A stretch of DNA of 64,000 nucleotides. Source: Fodinicurvata halophila (GTDB lineage Bacteria; Pseudomonadota; Alphaproteobacteria; Kiloniellales; DSM-21159). The translations under genes and the position numbers were made by a program. The notes under the pieces are model-generated. The model was not told where the DNA came from. It did not search any database and was given only the letters and a program-made list of their open reading frames with translations. Below are positions 36,001 through 43,406 of the stretch, one piece after another. The stretch spans positions 62,001 to 126,000 of the forward strand of contig NZ_JBHSCW010000011.1 of NCBI RefSeq assembly GCF_042651425.1. Reading direction: 5' to 3'. Position 1 is the stretch's first letter. The number at the start of each line of letters is the position of its first letter.

Positions 36001-38143
36001 CGTTCAGCGGCTTGGCCGCGCGGGCCTCGGCCAACATCCGCGTCATGTCGTCCACGTCACGCGGCACAGCACCTTGAGGCAGGTCGCCCTGTACCTGGGG
36101 CAGGGGATACCGCTCCATGAACTCATCGATCGACAGGCCCGAGCGTTCGGCCATCACCCGATAGAACGCGGGATACAGCATGGCTTCGGTCGTGGCCACG
36201 TCCGTTGAGCGCCCGGCCATGCGCAGGCGCGAAACCATGGTGTCGTAGATTTCCTGCTCGTGGGAGCGGAACTGCTCTTCGTCCTGGCGGATCCGCTCAG
36301 CCTCTTCCCAGGCCTCCTGCATGATGTCCTGGACGTTCTCGTTGAACTGCGCCGCCTCGCTCGCCGTCATCTCGTCGGGCGAGAACCGCATGTTCTCCAT
36401 CAGGAACGCGTCATGCTCGCTGCCCGCCATCTTGGCCGCATAGGTCGCGGTCGGGATAGCCAGGTCACCACCGGCAGCAAGGGCAACGTCGAGATCGTCA
36501 CGCGTCACGCCCTCGAGCTCATCGGCCAGAGCGTGCGGATCCATGCCCTGGCTCTGGAAATACTCGTTGAACTGCTCGGCCGGGACATAAACCGTCTCGA
36601 CCGGACCGTTCGCCGTGGCCCGATCGACAAACTCGCGGAACTTGTCGGGCATGCGGTTGCGCAGGTTCGAGGACTGCGCCTGTCCGGACAAAGCCTCGAA
36701 GAGCTGTTTCCTGTTTTCAGCGGCCCGGGCCTTGCGACGGTTATCTACGAGAGCGCGACCGCCAACGCCGAGAACCTCAACGGGTGTCGTTGCAAACTCG
36801 GCCAGTGCCTCAACGAAAACTTCACGGACATCAACCGTCTGGTCTGTCGCAAGTTGCGCCCCGGCCTCTCCGGCCCCGCCCAGGCCCGCTTGAACGATGG
36901 ACTGGAGCACCATGTCGCCAACAGGCGACTGCGCCAATCGCTGCCCCGCAATGCCACCTGAGAGGCCGTCGATAACACCAATTATCGTCCCTCGCAGGCC
37001 GGCACGCTCGGCGGCTTCCTGAATGAGTGCGCGATCTGATATCGCCTTCATTGCGCCCTCAGGCGTGGAGATATCGATACCACGCTCCCGGAAGAACTGT
37101 GCAGGCTCTATGCTGGCCTCAACCGTCCCGGACAGCCCACCCGAAACAGCAGCGCCAAGACTTGGGTTTCGGGTCGCGAGGGTCACGGCGCTGGCGGCCG
37201 CCAGGGTAGGCAGGCTCTCGACCGCCGTTTCCGTCAGAAAGGCAAGCGCATCGCCAGGCTGTTCCGCAAAGGCGCGAACAAACTGGGCCGTATCGAGCCA
37301 GGCCTGCTCACCCCAGCTCGCCGCCTCGGGTTTTTCGGGCGGCTCACCCTCCCCATTCCACGCCTCGAGCGCAGCCCTATAGTCTCGGATCCGCTCGGGC
37401 TCGGCCGGTGCAAAGAGGCGTTCGCGCCCACGCTCTGCGGCCGGTGACATGGGAATTTCCATGATCCGATCGGCCATCTCGCCGGCGGTGCGCTGATATT
37501 CCGCCGCAGCCTCTTGCTGATCACCTCCTATCAATCCGGAAAGGCGAGAGGTCAGGTAGCGCGACCCTGCAAAGAAGAGATCGTCAGGCCCGGGAAGTCT
37601 GCGCTCCGCAACAACATTGCCCTCATCGTCCTGAACCTGCGTTCGATCCCCCAGGATTTCGCCAAAGCTTCTGTCCTGGTCCTGTGCGCGCTCCGCTGCA
37701 TTAAACGCCATCCACTGTTGGTAGCCTTGCGGGAATGTCCGGATCCTGCGCTCCAGCGCAGCCGTCCAACGCGAACGCTCTTCTTCCTCAGCGGCACCGA
37801 CGCCAAAGCGCTCCATCCAGGCCAACCGCTCGAGATCGTCACGCGAAAGAGCGATATTGTCAGGGGAGTGCAGCCAATCTGTCAGCTTGGGGGAAGCAGC
37901 GAGGGTTTGTTGTATGCGGACTTCCTCGATCTTGCGCTCGAAGACATTCCGGTACTCCTTCACCATCGCCTTGGGCGGTATAGGATTGCCGGTCACCTGG
38001 CCGAACTCGTTGGCCAGCTTGATATCGCTTGCCACCTTGTCCGGCTGGTCCTCGACTGAGCCCAGGACGATCTTTACACCGCCAACACCGTGTTTCTGGC
38101 GCTTCGCTTTCCACTTCGCGTAATCAGAGATTGAGTTTACCAA
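30068..38143 (-). CDS. Giant polyvalent protein with two ART-like modules and an HESGH motif
   Basis: 2,691 residues in one open frame. Polyvalent proteins of phages and conjugative elements are large multi-effector chains thought to enter the new host with the DNA. Residues 893-1090 (AFQRWFGDSKIVDRQGRPKV then VYHGTPDARDIYTQGF, ending GTFDPNDPRILYQ) match the ART-PolyVal ADP-ribosyltransferase-like type. A second module (1092-1350) starts AYHGTPHLFEKFSTDRIGTG and has GAQAFGWGLYFAG. Residues 1385-1390 give LHESGH, a zinc metallopeptidase motif. Long charged helices fill 1540-2000. Hydrophobic stretches occur near 300-430, 2346-2370 and 2551-2574. Upstream neighbours are small genes and TerS. 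Enzyme activities are inferred. Confidence 0.88.
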   Translation of the reverse strand: MVNSISDYAKWKAKRQKHGVGGVKIVLGSVEDQPDKVASDIKLANEFGQVTGNPIPPKAMVKEYRNVFERKIEEVRIQQTLAASPKLTDWLHSPDNIALSRDDLERLAWMERFGVGAAEEEERSRWTAALERRIRTFPQGYQQWMAFNAAERAQDQDRSFGEILGDRTQVQDDEGNVVAERRLPGPDDLFFAGSRYLTSRLSGLIGGDQQEAAAEYQRTAGEMADRIMEIPMSPAAERGRERLFAPAEPERIRDYRAALEAWNGEGEPPEKPEAASWGEQAWLDTAQFVRAFAEQPGDALAFLTETAVESLPTLAAASAVTLATRNPSLGAAVSGGLSGTVEASIEPAQFFRERGIDISTPEGAMKAISDRALIQEAAERAGLRGTIIGVIDGLSGGIAGQRLAQSPVGDMVLQSIVQAGLGGAGEAGAQLATDQTVDVREVFVEALAEFATTPVEVLGVGGRALVDNRRKARAAENRKQLFEALSGQAQSSNLRNRMPDKFREFVDRATANGPVETVYVPAEQFNEYFQSQGMDPHALADELEGVTRDDLDVALAAGGDLAIPTATYAAKMAGSEHDAFLMENMRFSPDEMTASEAAQFNENVQDIMQEAWEEAERIRQDEEQFRSHEQEIYDTMVSRLRMAGRSTDVATTEAMLYPAFYRVMAERSGLSIDEFMERYPLPQVQGDLPQGAVPRDVDDMTRMLAEARAAKPLNVRRGMTLTEFIDQYGGINDPGGELRARDAETIRRGRGRKTLNLARDANDQDQGNIQGHGPDDVARAAIEAGYLADNPIAQQYRAAVESGEQEPDITGALWDAIDQELRGTPQYAGENVTADEAERSNEWLEQFLEELDRAGVSLDDDDATIRAALQQRYGTDDGQMYNQSGEIDTSSEAFQRWFGDSKIVDRQGRPKVVYHGTPDARDIYTQGFSTAQERLNDLDQEGPYFFTDNISVARTYADDTRAFDYQNAEPETLGVYVKIENPLTVNAGGAAFSGMDPASFLAAIPDGPARDNAERAVNSVIRESGGRLTTDQVGSLARRFGFDGVVVNNVVDDYLGAGRPATVYMVFGATNVKSVNNQGTFDPNDPRILYQSAYHGTPHLFEKFSTDRIGTGEGAQAFGWGLYFAGRREVAEHYRKALTDTGGFSRAVNLAEEIAADPEFFGFGPDDLDAEGIVEAFSADGNNVSARDLPDGSIEVTVDARRATGHPGPPGVFTIENGTVNITQEPSGRLFEVEVPDDSELLLWNAPLSEQPAEVREKLLPLLDRENEDRIADLSTAAAIARGEDLTFEEVYAGIEARLGSDRAASEALRSAGIPGHRFLDGASRSDGDGTYNYVIYDDSRIQVRGYEQNDERGPRGSVQFPGAGMGNGDTVIRLFESADLSTFLHESGHYFLTVMQDLAQRGEGSSVEDLAAVKQWWRENAAAVARDARRAMPEVEVTAEDVMSAIDVGAIDDEAKARAIDVGMQEQWARAFETYLMEGNAPSSALRGAFEKFRAWLISVYQRLRGLDVSVSADLRRVFDRMIATDQEIAEAERQSGATGPVFASAEEMGLTDQEYDRFLKLRADAEEESRRRLLRETMAPIRRQQEKWYRDERAQVREEVEREVNAYRHYRALEWMGNRRWLGDGEVRDMPDMRMSKDILVDRYGAGILKTLPRGQQTVYAVEGGADPDEIAGWFGFDSGDEMIRAMEQAPPRKEAIEAETERVMYERHGDALNDGTIEAEALEAVHTDRRGDWIAAELRAVTDVAGSDAAMTLKQARETARRSIAGMRVRDAIKPNRFLAAERKAGEEAERLGRMLAREKIWMNNARRRIATKTRAALREEGSVDAPASQVDQANRSTANYNQTVRDFIIAKRRQLLNHALYMESRKVAEEVEKAENYVTKLGRKSTREKIAGAGRRENAQIDYLAAIDDILERHDFRRISGRQEERRGALAAFVEAMTAAGRENELAIPEAVLRDTQRKPYKTLSVEELRGVVDSLKNLEHVAQRWNRLIDEQRQRDLDESVDDVVTAFAENMKERPPGRVGSRGEGLRRSARQYLDLVLNASTLLREIDGFKDYGAAYKNIKEPIDHAMDRLYQRRERAAIDLEGLYDVYTSEERRRMSVREYMPELGYSLSKWERIAVALNTGNEGNYHRMTDERVNGHLTEAQVNAVLETLDQRDADFIQSVWDYLETFRDDISRREQRVTGVEPEWVEPSPVTIAGKELRGGYYPLRYDPRLSSLARDDDTALQTQSLQAGRFGKAQTRNGHLKERASSSGRSVELDISVLHRHVNQVIYDLELSEPVANSWRILQDTRIRDAFINAGRQPDFEALEIWLQDVGNGELRAADLVNRSTRMLKSNFTAAKLALNLSTVAIQVTGLAQSAVVVGKQNMLKATMRTVVNPFASGADIASRSSFMRLRQTTFNKDIYDFYNDPRMGPAASRWGDFRREIMGPLSFWLMTKVQFYAVDVPTWYAGYQQGLEMFGQDEAQAIAHADAVVKRAQASGLFSDRSAVERGSVSRTTRQNEVVRLFTALGSYMFAKFNVAYERTARARRVIDEEGMSTRSAQEALSWAIDMAFLFTLEAILYSLIKGRLPDEDDDDDSWGEFLARETAFSVLGSMPFVRDIASVSSGFEGGGAYGAITKEFAAPFTQAGQGEVDPALVKSVINATGLATGLPSTQINRAVDAAWREAEGEDVSLGEYFLGRKR

Positions 38144-38178
38144 CGAAACACCCCCACGTTGAGACGCAGCCCGCGTCC

Positions 38179-38820
38179 TTATGATCCATATCCGCGACGA
38201 CGACTTTCCTGGATAACCAGGCGAACAAGTTTGGGATCGTTTCCGCTTCCTGTTGCCTGAAGCGTCGCCTTCGTGCCCGGCGCAACAACCTCTAGGTCAT
38301 CTATGAACTGACGCGCTGCCGAGATATCGGCCTCAGTAACGCCCTCGGCCTGGAGAAGCTCCATGCTCTCCATGTATTCCGCCTGCACGGCTTCCTCCGA
38401 GATCGGACCCGCGACGGTATCGGCCTGCCGGTCCTTGACGATCTGAAAAGCCTGATCCAGAGCACCAGGATCCGTACCAGCAGCCTTGAAGTCGTCGGAG
38501 AGGGCATCGCCGGCCGCCAGGAGTTCCTGAGCGCGCTCAGCATCACCATCCGCCGCGGCCGAGTGCGCAAACCCGGAAACAAAGTCGCGCACTGGCTGAT
38601 CGTTATACTGCTGCTCATTCTTGAACAGCTGCTCAGCAGCTTCGGAGCTGTCGTCTCCCGTAGCTTCATCCGCCTTAGGGGATGCGCCCTGCTGCCCAGA
38701 CAGCCGCTGTGTAGCGGCATCTATGCGTGCATCGAACCATTCAGGCGCCCCCTCCCCTTTCGGGGCATCGTCTGGGAAGAGGACGTACGCCGCCTCGCTG
38801 GAAGTATCGTTATCGCTCAT
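38179..38820 (-). CDS. Acidic phage-like protein, unknown
   Basis: A 213-residue acidic protein. ATG 38820 (MSDNDTSSEAAYVLFPDDAP) sits one base after the preceding stop, so translation is coupled. The C-terminus (NDPKLVRLVIQESRRRGYGS) recalls the end of some phage scaffold-like proteins, where a helix with a DPxLVR-type motif recurs, but the match is weak. Placed between the coiled-coil gene and the giant gene, it may help load or protect the polyvalent protein. Function unknown. Confidence 0.68.
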   Translation of the reverse strand: MSDNDTSSEAAYVLFPDDAPKGEGAPEWFDARIDAATQRLSGQQGASPKADEATGDDSSEAAEQLFKNEQQYNDQPVRDFVSGFAHSAAADGDAERAQELLAAGDALSDDFKAAGTDPGALDQAFQIVKDRQADTVAGPISEEAVQAEYMESMELLQAEGVTEADISAARQFIDDLEVVAPGTKATLQATGSGNDPKLVRLVIQESRRRGYGS

Positions 38821-38821
38821 C

Positions 38822-39403
38822 TCAGTTGGCGTCCTTTTCGCCGCTGCCTTCCAGGAGGTAAGCCCAGCCGATAGAGACAAAATCGGCAATGCCGCGCTTG
38901 TCATGCAGGTACACGAACTGCCCATTCGCCATCGCAGTGACAAGAGTACTTGCGCGGTCGGCAACCCCTCTACGTCCGACAGTAGTGTTTCCTGGCGGCT
39001 TTTTTGCCAGGCGGAGTTCCGACCAGACCGCCTTTTCCTGGTTGGTCAGCTCATCCAATACGACATTCAGTTCAGATAGGAGGTTGTCGGCTTTCTCAGC
39101 CGTTTGCAGAAGCGTCTTTGCGTTGGCCTGGGCTGCGCTAAAGTGCCGCTCACACTCCTGAGCCTCGAGCCTGACCCTCTCAGCCGTTTCAGCCTCTTCC
39201 GCCTTTTGGAGTGCCCGCTCCAGAATGCGCCGCTCGAGCTTGAGGCGCTCGATCTCGGCATTCACCTCAGTTATTTTCTTGCCGGCGCCCTCCACGCCAT
39301 CGGCAACCTCGGCGGAACGAGTATCAAACTCCGCTTCACGGGACCGCAACTCATCATTTACGGCCCTGATCTTCTTGGAAATATCCGTAGAAGTCATAGT
39401 CAT
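38822..39403 (-). CDS. Coiled-coil protein coupled to terS
   Basis: A 193-residue protein, predicted coiled coil over residues 5-120 (KKIRAVNDELRSREAEFDTR, ITEVNAEIERLKLERRILER). A short C-terminal part includes GQFVYLHDKRGIADFVSIGW. ATG 39403 overlaps the terS stop (ATGA), so the longer upstream frame is rejected. Function unknown; candidates are an assembly factor or a partner of the terminase. Confidence 0.7.
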   Translation of the reverse strand: MTMTSTDISKKIRAVNDELRSREAEFDTRSAEVADGVEGAGKKITEVNAEIERLKLERRILERALQKAEEAETAERVRLEAQECERHFSAAQANAKTLLQTAEKADNLLSELNVVLDELTNQEKAVWSELRLAKKPPGNTTVGRRGVADRASTLVTAMANGQFVYLHDKRGIADFVSIGWAYLLEGSGEKDAN

Positions 39404-40233
39404 TTGTCTTTGTCTCCTTTGTTGCGACTGCCTATAAGCCCGTCTTCCAACGAGGCGTAGTCGCATTCCACGTGGCCAACACCTTCGGGCCAGTCCGACA
39501 GGATTGGGCTGTAGGCGGGCGGTGCAGGCTTGTTCCAATCTTCACTGGCCTGCGGCTGCGGGCGCTTGCTGTCCGTTTCCCTGGCCTCATCATCCTTTCC
39601 CGCCTTGCGCATTCGAGTGTTGAGTGGATGAGGCTTTACCTCGGGCTTCTGGGGCGACGGGGGCGTTCCATCGGCCTGGGGAGCTGGACGGACAGGCGCT
39701 GTGGGCGCCCCCCAACGCTCAGCTGCCCGCTCGAGACGTTTGGCCAGGTCTTCATGCATGTTGTGCTTTATGAGATCCTGGAACGCGTTCACGTCGACGT
39801 GTTTACCGATGAGCTCCGTGCGCTTGTGTCGGTCCGAAAACCTGAGCTTGCGTACGCGTCCAATGTGTTCGCGATCCTGGCCGGAGCCCTCATATAGCTC
39901 TTCACTCTCCACACTTTGGACAAGGCCCTTGCGGAATATCTCCGGCCACTCGTGAACCGGCTTCACCTGGCCGGTCTCCTTGTCGAACAGATCGGCAAGA
40001 TCGGCCTCCGCTTCATCGACAAGGCGGCGCAACACCCAGAAGGCATCGATATCCGCCCGGTCGGCGCGCTCAGCCTTGGCGGCATCGATCGCCGCCGCAA
40101 TCTCGGGTTTCTTCAACAGCTGTGCACCCTGCTCATTCGCGGTCTTTTCAGAGTATCCAGCACGGATCGCGGCCTGAGTGGCATTCAGATCCAAAAGATA
40201 TTCCTGAACGAAACGCTCTTGTCGGGGCGTCAT
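39400..40233 (-). CDS. terS: Terminase small subunit
   Basis: A 277-residue phage DNA-recognition subunit for packaging. Residues 1-50 carry the Terminase_2 signature: MTPRQERFVQEYLLDLNATQ, AAIRAGYSEKTANEQGAQLL, KKPEIAAAI, a helix-turn-helix that binds cos or pac sites. The middle matches the family oligomerisation part (DLFDKETGQVKPVHEW). The C-terminal 110 residues are Pro- and charge-rich and disordered-looking. No large subunit follows. In satellites a stand-alone TerS redirects the packaging motor of a helper phage. Confidence 0.9.
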   Translation of the reverse strand: MTPRQERFVQEYLLDLNATQAAIRAGYSEKTANEQGAQLLKKPEIAAAIDAAKAERADRADIDAFWVLRRLVDEAEADLADLFDKETGQVKPVHEWPEIFRKGLVQSVESEELYEGSGQDREHIGRVRKLRFSDRHKRTELIGKHVDVNAFQDLIKHNMHEDLAKRLERAAERWGAPTAPVRPAPQADGTPPSPQKPEVKPHPLNTRMRKAGKDDEARETDSKRPQPQASEDWNKPAPPAYSPILSDWPEGVGHVECDYASLEDGLIGSRNKGDKDK

Positions 40234-40398
40234 GGAACGAGCCTGCCTTGAAGTGTTGCCGCAACCAGTTACTAAGTTTCACTAAGTTAAGGGCTGATGG
40301 TTGCCGGCAGTTCCTCGTTGAGGCTAGAATCTGCTCCAAGCCCCAGGATCATTACCTGGAACAGGCTTGGATCCGCTCTGACAGACGGAGGCGGAACA

Positions 40399-40713
40399 TT
40401 GAGCGCAGCTATAAAATTCTCGTTGAGCTGGGTCGTGGCAATGGCCTGCCTGACACTACCACTCGCCGCAGTGTCCGGCGCGCTGGTCGACGTGGGAGCC
40501 GGTGCCAGCATTGCCTTTCTGTCCGGTGCGATCGCCTCGATGGCGGCGTTTCTGGGCATCGGATATCTGGCAACTGTCGCGGGGGAAAAGCTTGGCGTCA
40601 GCTTGTTCCCTCGCACCTATGAGACTTCAAGCCTGCGCGGTGTCCTGCTCGGGATCGGGATTGGCATTTCCGGAAGCTGGGCCGTGGTTTCCATCGCCAG
40701 CACGATGTTCTGA
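40399..40713 (+). CDS. Small membrane protein on the opposite strand of the element
   Basis: A 104-residue frame from TTG 40399, preceded by GGAGG at 40387-40391. Three hydrophobic segments are visible: SLSWVVAMACLTLPLAAVSG, GASIAFLSGAIASMAAFLGI and GVLLGIGIGISGSWAVVSIA. It is the only plus-strand gene of the element and sits between terS and the origin. A holin-like or superinfection-exclusion role is possible; no family is recognised. Confidence 0.55.
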   Translation: MSAAIKFSLSWVVAMACLTLPLAAVSGALVDVGAGASIAFLSGAIASMAAFLGIGYLATVAGEKLGVSLFPRTYETSSLRGVLLGIGIGISGSWAVVSIASTMF

Positions 40714-40780
40714 GCGGCTCCTGACCTCAGATAGTCCTGCCGTCCTAGATGCCTGTTTTTACGCCGTACTCACATCTAAC

Positions 40781-40986
40781 GTCCGCGCACGTCCGCGGTC
40801 GCATGCATTGTATTCTCTACTTTTTCTTATTTCCCCCGGTATATACATGCATCAACATTTTTCTCATATAGATCTTGCATAATCGCGGACGACTGCGGAC
40901 GTGCGCGGACCAAGCGAGGTTTTCTGCGGGTTTCAGCGGGCAGCCAATTGAGGATGTTGCGCGGACGTGCGCGGACGACTGCGGAC
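40781..40986. repeat. Iteron replication origin candidate
   Basis: GCGGAC hexamers occur at exact 10-bp steps: 40885, 40895, 40905, then 40961, 40971, 40981. The inverse GTCCGC occurs at 40781 and 40791. Between the left and middle sets (40801-40880) is an AT-rich stretch. Inverted iterons flanking AT-rich DNA next to a helicase gene is the plan of satellite origins such as those of SaPIs. The last set ends three bases before the helicase stop codon. Confidence 0.75.
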
Positions 40987-40989
40987 CAG

Positions 40990-42582
40990 TCACCAATCCA
41001 TACCGTATCCACCTAATGGACGGGCTTCCGGGGCGAGATCGATGCCCTCATAGAGCCTTTTACGCGCCCCATCGGCACCGCGCCGGCTGACACTCAAGCT
41101 CGGAACTGCTGCACGGAGGTCCCTGCCGAACGTCTGTAGAGTTCCTGGTTCCTTGCGGCCGTTCGCCTCACACCATTGGCGCCAGGCGTTGAACAGCTCT
41201 TCCGGGGTGCATTGCAGGCCTGTTCCCGTCTCGCATTTCTGCTCGACAAAGGCCCCCATGGGAGAGCCGAGCTCTTCCAGTTCGCTGATTGCCTCCCGGG
41301 CACTCTCCGGCTGCATGAAGTACCCACGATCACGCAGGCGCAGATATCCCTGCCGAGCCCAATTGAGGATCCCCGGCAGCTCCCCCAACAGACGCGCTCC
41401 AAGGCCGCGATCTTCCTGCCCATAGAACGACCTTTCCATTGTCAGGACAACGAAACGGGATGCGAGCGCACCAGACGCATCCGCCAGCCGCGGCAGTTCA
41501 TTTGTCATGACCAGGAAGCGGACCGGCATTCGTCCGGTCCACGGAGGCAGGTATTTGCGGTCGATGGTCTGAACGTCCTCACCAGAGATCGACAGTAAGC
41601 GCTCGGCAATGGAGGCCTGATCCACTCGCGCGCTCAGACGTGCATCCCCGATAATGGCGAGCGATTTGCCAATCAGAGGGGCGAGGCCGAAATTCGTTGC
41701 CAGGCTGGCCAGGGTCGGCGCAACAACGTTGCCCTGCCCCAGCAGGCCTGTCAGGACACGGGCGAGCGTTCCCTTCCCGGAGCGCTTCGGGCCCACGATC
41801 AAGCCGATCTTCTGCTGGGAGGTGTCGGGCGACAGGTAATACCCGAATAGATCCTGGAGGGCCGCAATGGACTGCTCATCGTTCGGCCAAAGCTGATTGA
41901 TGAATTTCAACCACTCCCTGGGTTCCGGTGCCTCGGCATCGTAATCCACGTCCGCTGCGTTGAAGCCGAAATACTTGGCCGTGGCTGGATACAGACGCCC
42001 GCTGGGGAGATGCAGCAGGCCGTTGCGAACCGGCAGCAGTTCATCGGCAGGCGGGGCGTCTGCGGGCTTCTCCAACCAGGCCGGTGGCTCGACGTGGGCC
42101 GGCAAATTGGCAGCGGCCGCCAGCGCCGCGGTTACATCCCCGACACGTGAACGATTTGGCTGAAACGGTCCCAGCTCTTTTGCGCTTGTCCAGCGTTTCG
42201 CCTTGTCCAGAAAGAGCCACACCGCCGCCTGGACCGCGTTCTGATCCGCCTCGGCATAGGAATGGCCGACCCACTCATAGAAGGCACCACGGTGGTGATG
42301 CAGGGTCCGGACCTCATTCGAGGTGTAATTGTCTCTCAACAGGGATCGTGCGGACCGCAAGGGATCCTTCGGGTCGAGGATGGGGGGTCCCTCAAGATCC
42401 ACCTCCAAAGGCTCATCCTCCCGCGCTGTCTCCTTGGGCGTCTGTGGTTTCCAATCGCGGACCCTGGCGCGCATGAACCCGTCGATCTGGTCCTTGGTCC
42501 AGCCCGCCGCGACGGCATCGGCAACGTCCCAGCTTTCCGGTGGCCTTTGTCCGGAGCTAAAGTCTGCAAAAGTGTACATCAT
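40990..42582 (-). CDS. P4/D5-type SF3 replicative helicase
   Basis: A 530-residue protein. The D5-N like region spans about residues 75-240, then Walker A IVGPKRSGKGT (262-272), Walker B region KSLAIIGDARL and motif C FLVMTNELPRLADASGALAS with Arg in RFVVL, as in phage P4 alpha and poxvirus D5 helicases. I see no clear catalytic primase motif in the N-terminal 75 residues, so it may be helicase only. It adjoins the iterons that it would be expected to bind. Start is one of two adjacent ATG codons at 42582/42579. Confidence 0.9.
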   Translation of the reverse strand: MMYTFADFSSGQRPPESWDVADAVAAGWTKDQIDGFMRARVRDWKPQTPKETAREDEPLEVDLEGPPILDPKDPLRSARSLLRDNYTSNEVRTLHHHRGAFYEWVGHSYAEADQNAVQAAVWLFLDKAKRWTSAKELGPFQPNRSRVGDVTAALAAAANLPAHVEPPAWLEKPADAPPADELLPVRNGLLHLPSGRLYPATAKYFGFNAADVDYDAEAPEPREWLKFINQLWPNDEQSIAALQDLFGYYLSPDTSQQKIGLIVGPKRSGKGTLARVLTGLLGQGNVVAPTLASLATNFGLAPLIGKSLAIIGDARLSARVDQASIAERLLSISGEDVQTIDRKYLPPWTGRMPVRFLVMTNELPRLADASGALASRFVVLTMERSFYGQEDRGLGARLLGELPGILNWARQGYLRLRDRGYFMQPESAREAISELEELGSPMGAFVEQKCETGTGLQCTPEELFNAWRQWCEANGRKEPGTLQTFGRDLRAAVPSLSVSRRGADGARKRLYEGIDLAPEARPLGGYGMDW

Positions 42583-42660
42583 GAGCCGCCCTCCTGAGGC
42601 CGGAGACGACTGTTCAGGTCAACAGTGAGGGAGCAACGAAGGGGTATGAATGGTGACGTT

Positions 42661-43035
42661 TCAAATATCATCGGCATCCCCGTCCCCCAGGCCATGACGA
42701 TGCTCGAGCCGCACTATGTACTCACGAAAACGAGCGACGAAACCAGCGTCGTGCTCTATCTTCTTCGCCGCCACGCCGCCACGCATGGCTTGAGACGGGC
42801 GCACCTCGACGTGCGGTAACGGCTTCCCTTCCAAGAGGTTCGACAGGCTGCGGTCAGCCCGTTGAAGCTCACGGTACAGCTGTAGCAATGCCGTGCGTTC
42901 CTGCACCGAGAGCAGTGCGAGGCTATACAAGACATCGGCGCGTTTTCCCAAAGCATCAATTTCAGGATGGCTGAGCGGCTCACGCCAGCGAGTTCCGGCA
43001 ACGGTTCTCGGGAATGTTGGGATAAAATCAGACAT
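42661..43035 (-). CDS. Unknown element protein
   Basis: A 124-residue protein from ATG 43035 (MSDFIPTFPRTVAGTRWREP), mostly helical, with ALGKRADVLYSLALLSVQER and LLQLYRELQRADRSLSNLLE. No family is recognised. It lies between the AlpA-like gene and the helicase, in the early replication segment of the element, and is probably co-transcribed with both. Confidence 0.62.
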   Translation of the reverse strand: MSDFIPTFPRTVAGTRWREPLSHPEIDALGKRADVLYSLALLSVQERTALLQLYRELQRADRSLSNLLEGKPLPHVEVRPSQAMRGGVAAKKIEHDAGFVARFREYIVRLEHRHGLGDGDADDI

Positions 43036-43160
43036 TGGTACCCCATTGGTTGCATGGGGCGGCGTGTTGCGATACAAGCAACGTAGGAAATCAAACTTCG
43101 CCGCCCGGTTGGTCTAGGACATGGCCCGCCGGGTTTTTTTTCGATCCGGCGCAGCGGCGA

Positions 43161-43406
43161 TTATTCCGCAGCATTGCTTGAGGCTTTACTCGTGGAACCC
43201 ATGGGCGGCGACAGAATTTCCTCAGCCCATCGATCGAGCTCTGTTACTTCATAAATAACTAGGCGTGTTCCAGCCTTGCGATATGCTGGTCCGCCTCCTT
43301 TCACTGCTAGCTTGGCGAGTGTAGCTGGCGCGCGGCTAATGCCATGATGCTGCCGCAGGTACTCTGAAGCCTCGGAACGGGTCAAACGAGTGGGAACGTT
43401 TTGCAT
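43161..43406 (-). CDS. AlpA/excisionase-like helix-turn-helix protein
   Basis: An 81-residue winged-helix protein (LTRSEASEYLRQHHGISRAP, LAKLAVKGGGPAYRKAGTRL, VIYEVTELDRWAEEIL) of the MerR/AlpA excisionase type. In Gram-negative satellites and P4-like elements AlpA controls integrase and excision. It sits immediately before the replication genes, with a 468-base regulatory gap toward the integrase. Confidence 0.83.
   Translation of the reverse strand: MQNVPTRLTRSEASEYLRQHHGISRAPATLAKLAVKGGGPAYRKAGTRLVIYEVTELDRWAEEILSPPMGSTSKASSNAAE

Noticed and set aside
40781..40986. CRISPR-like repeat array
   Set aside because: Repeat units are hexamers at 10-bp phase without spacers of even length and without cas genes; iterons explain them.
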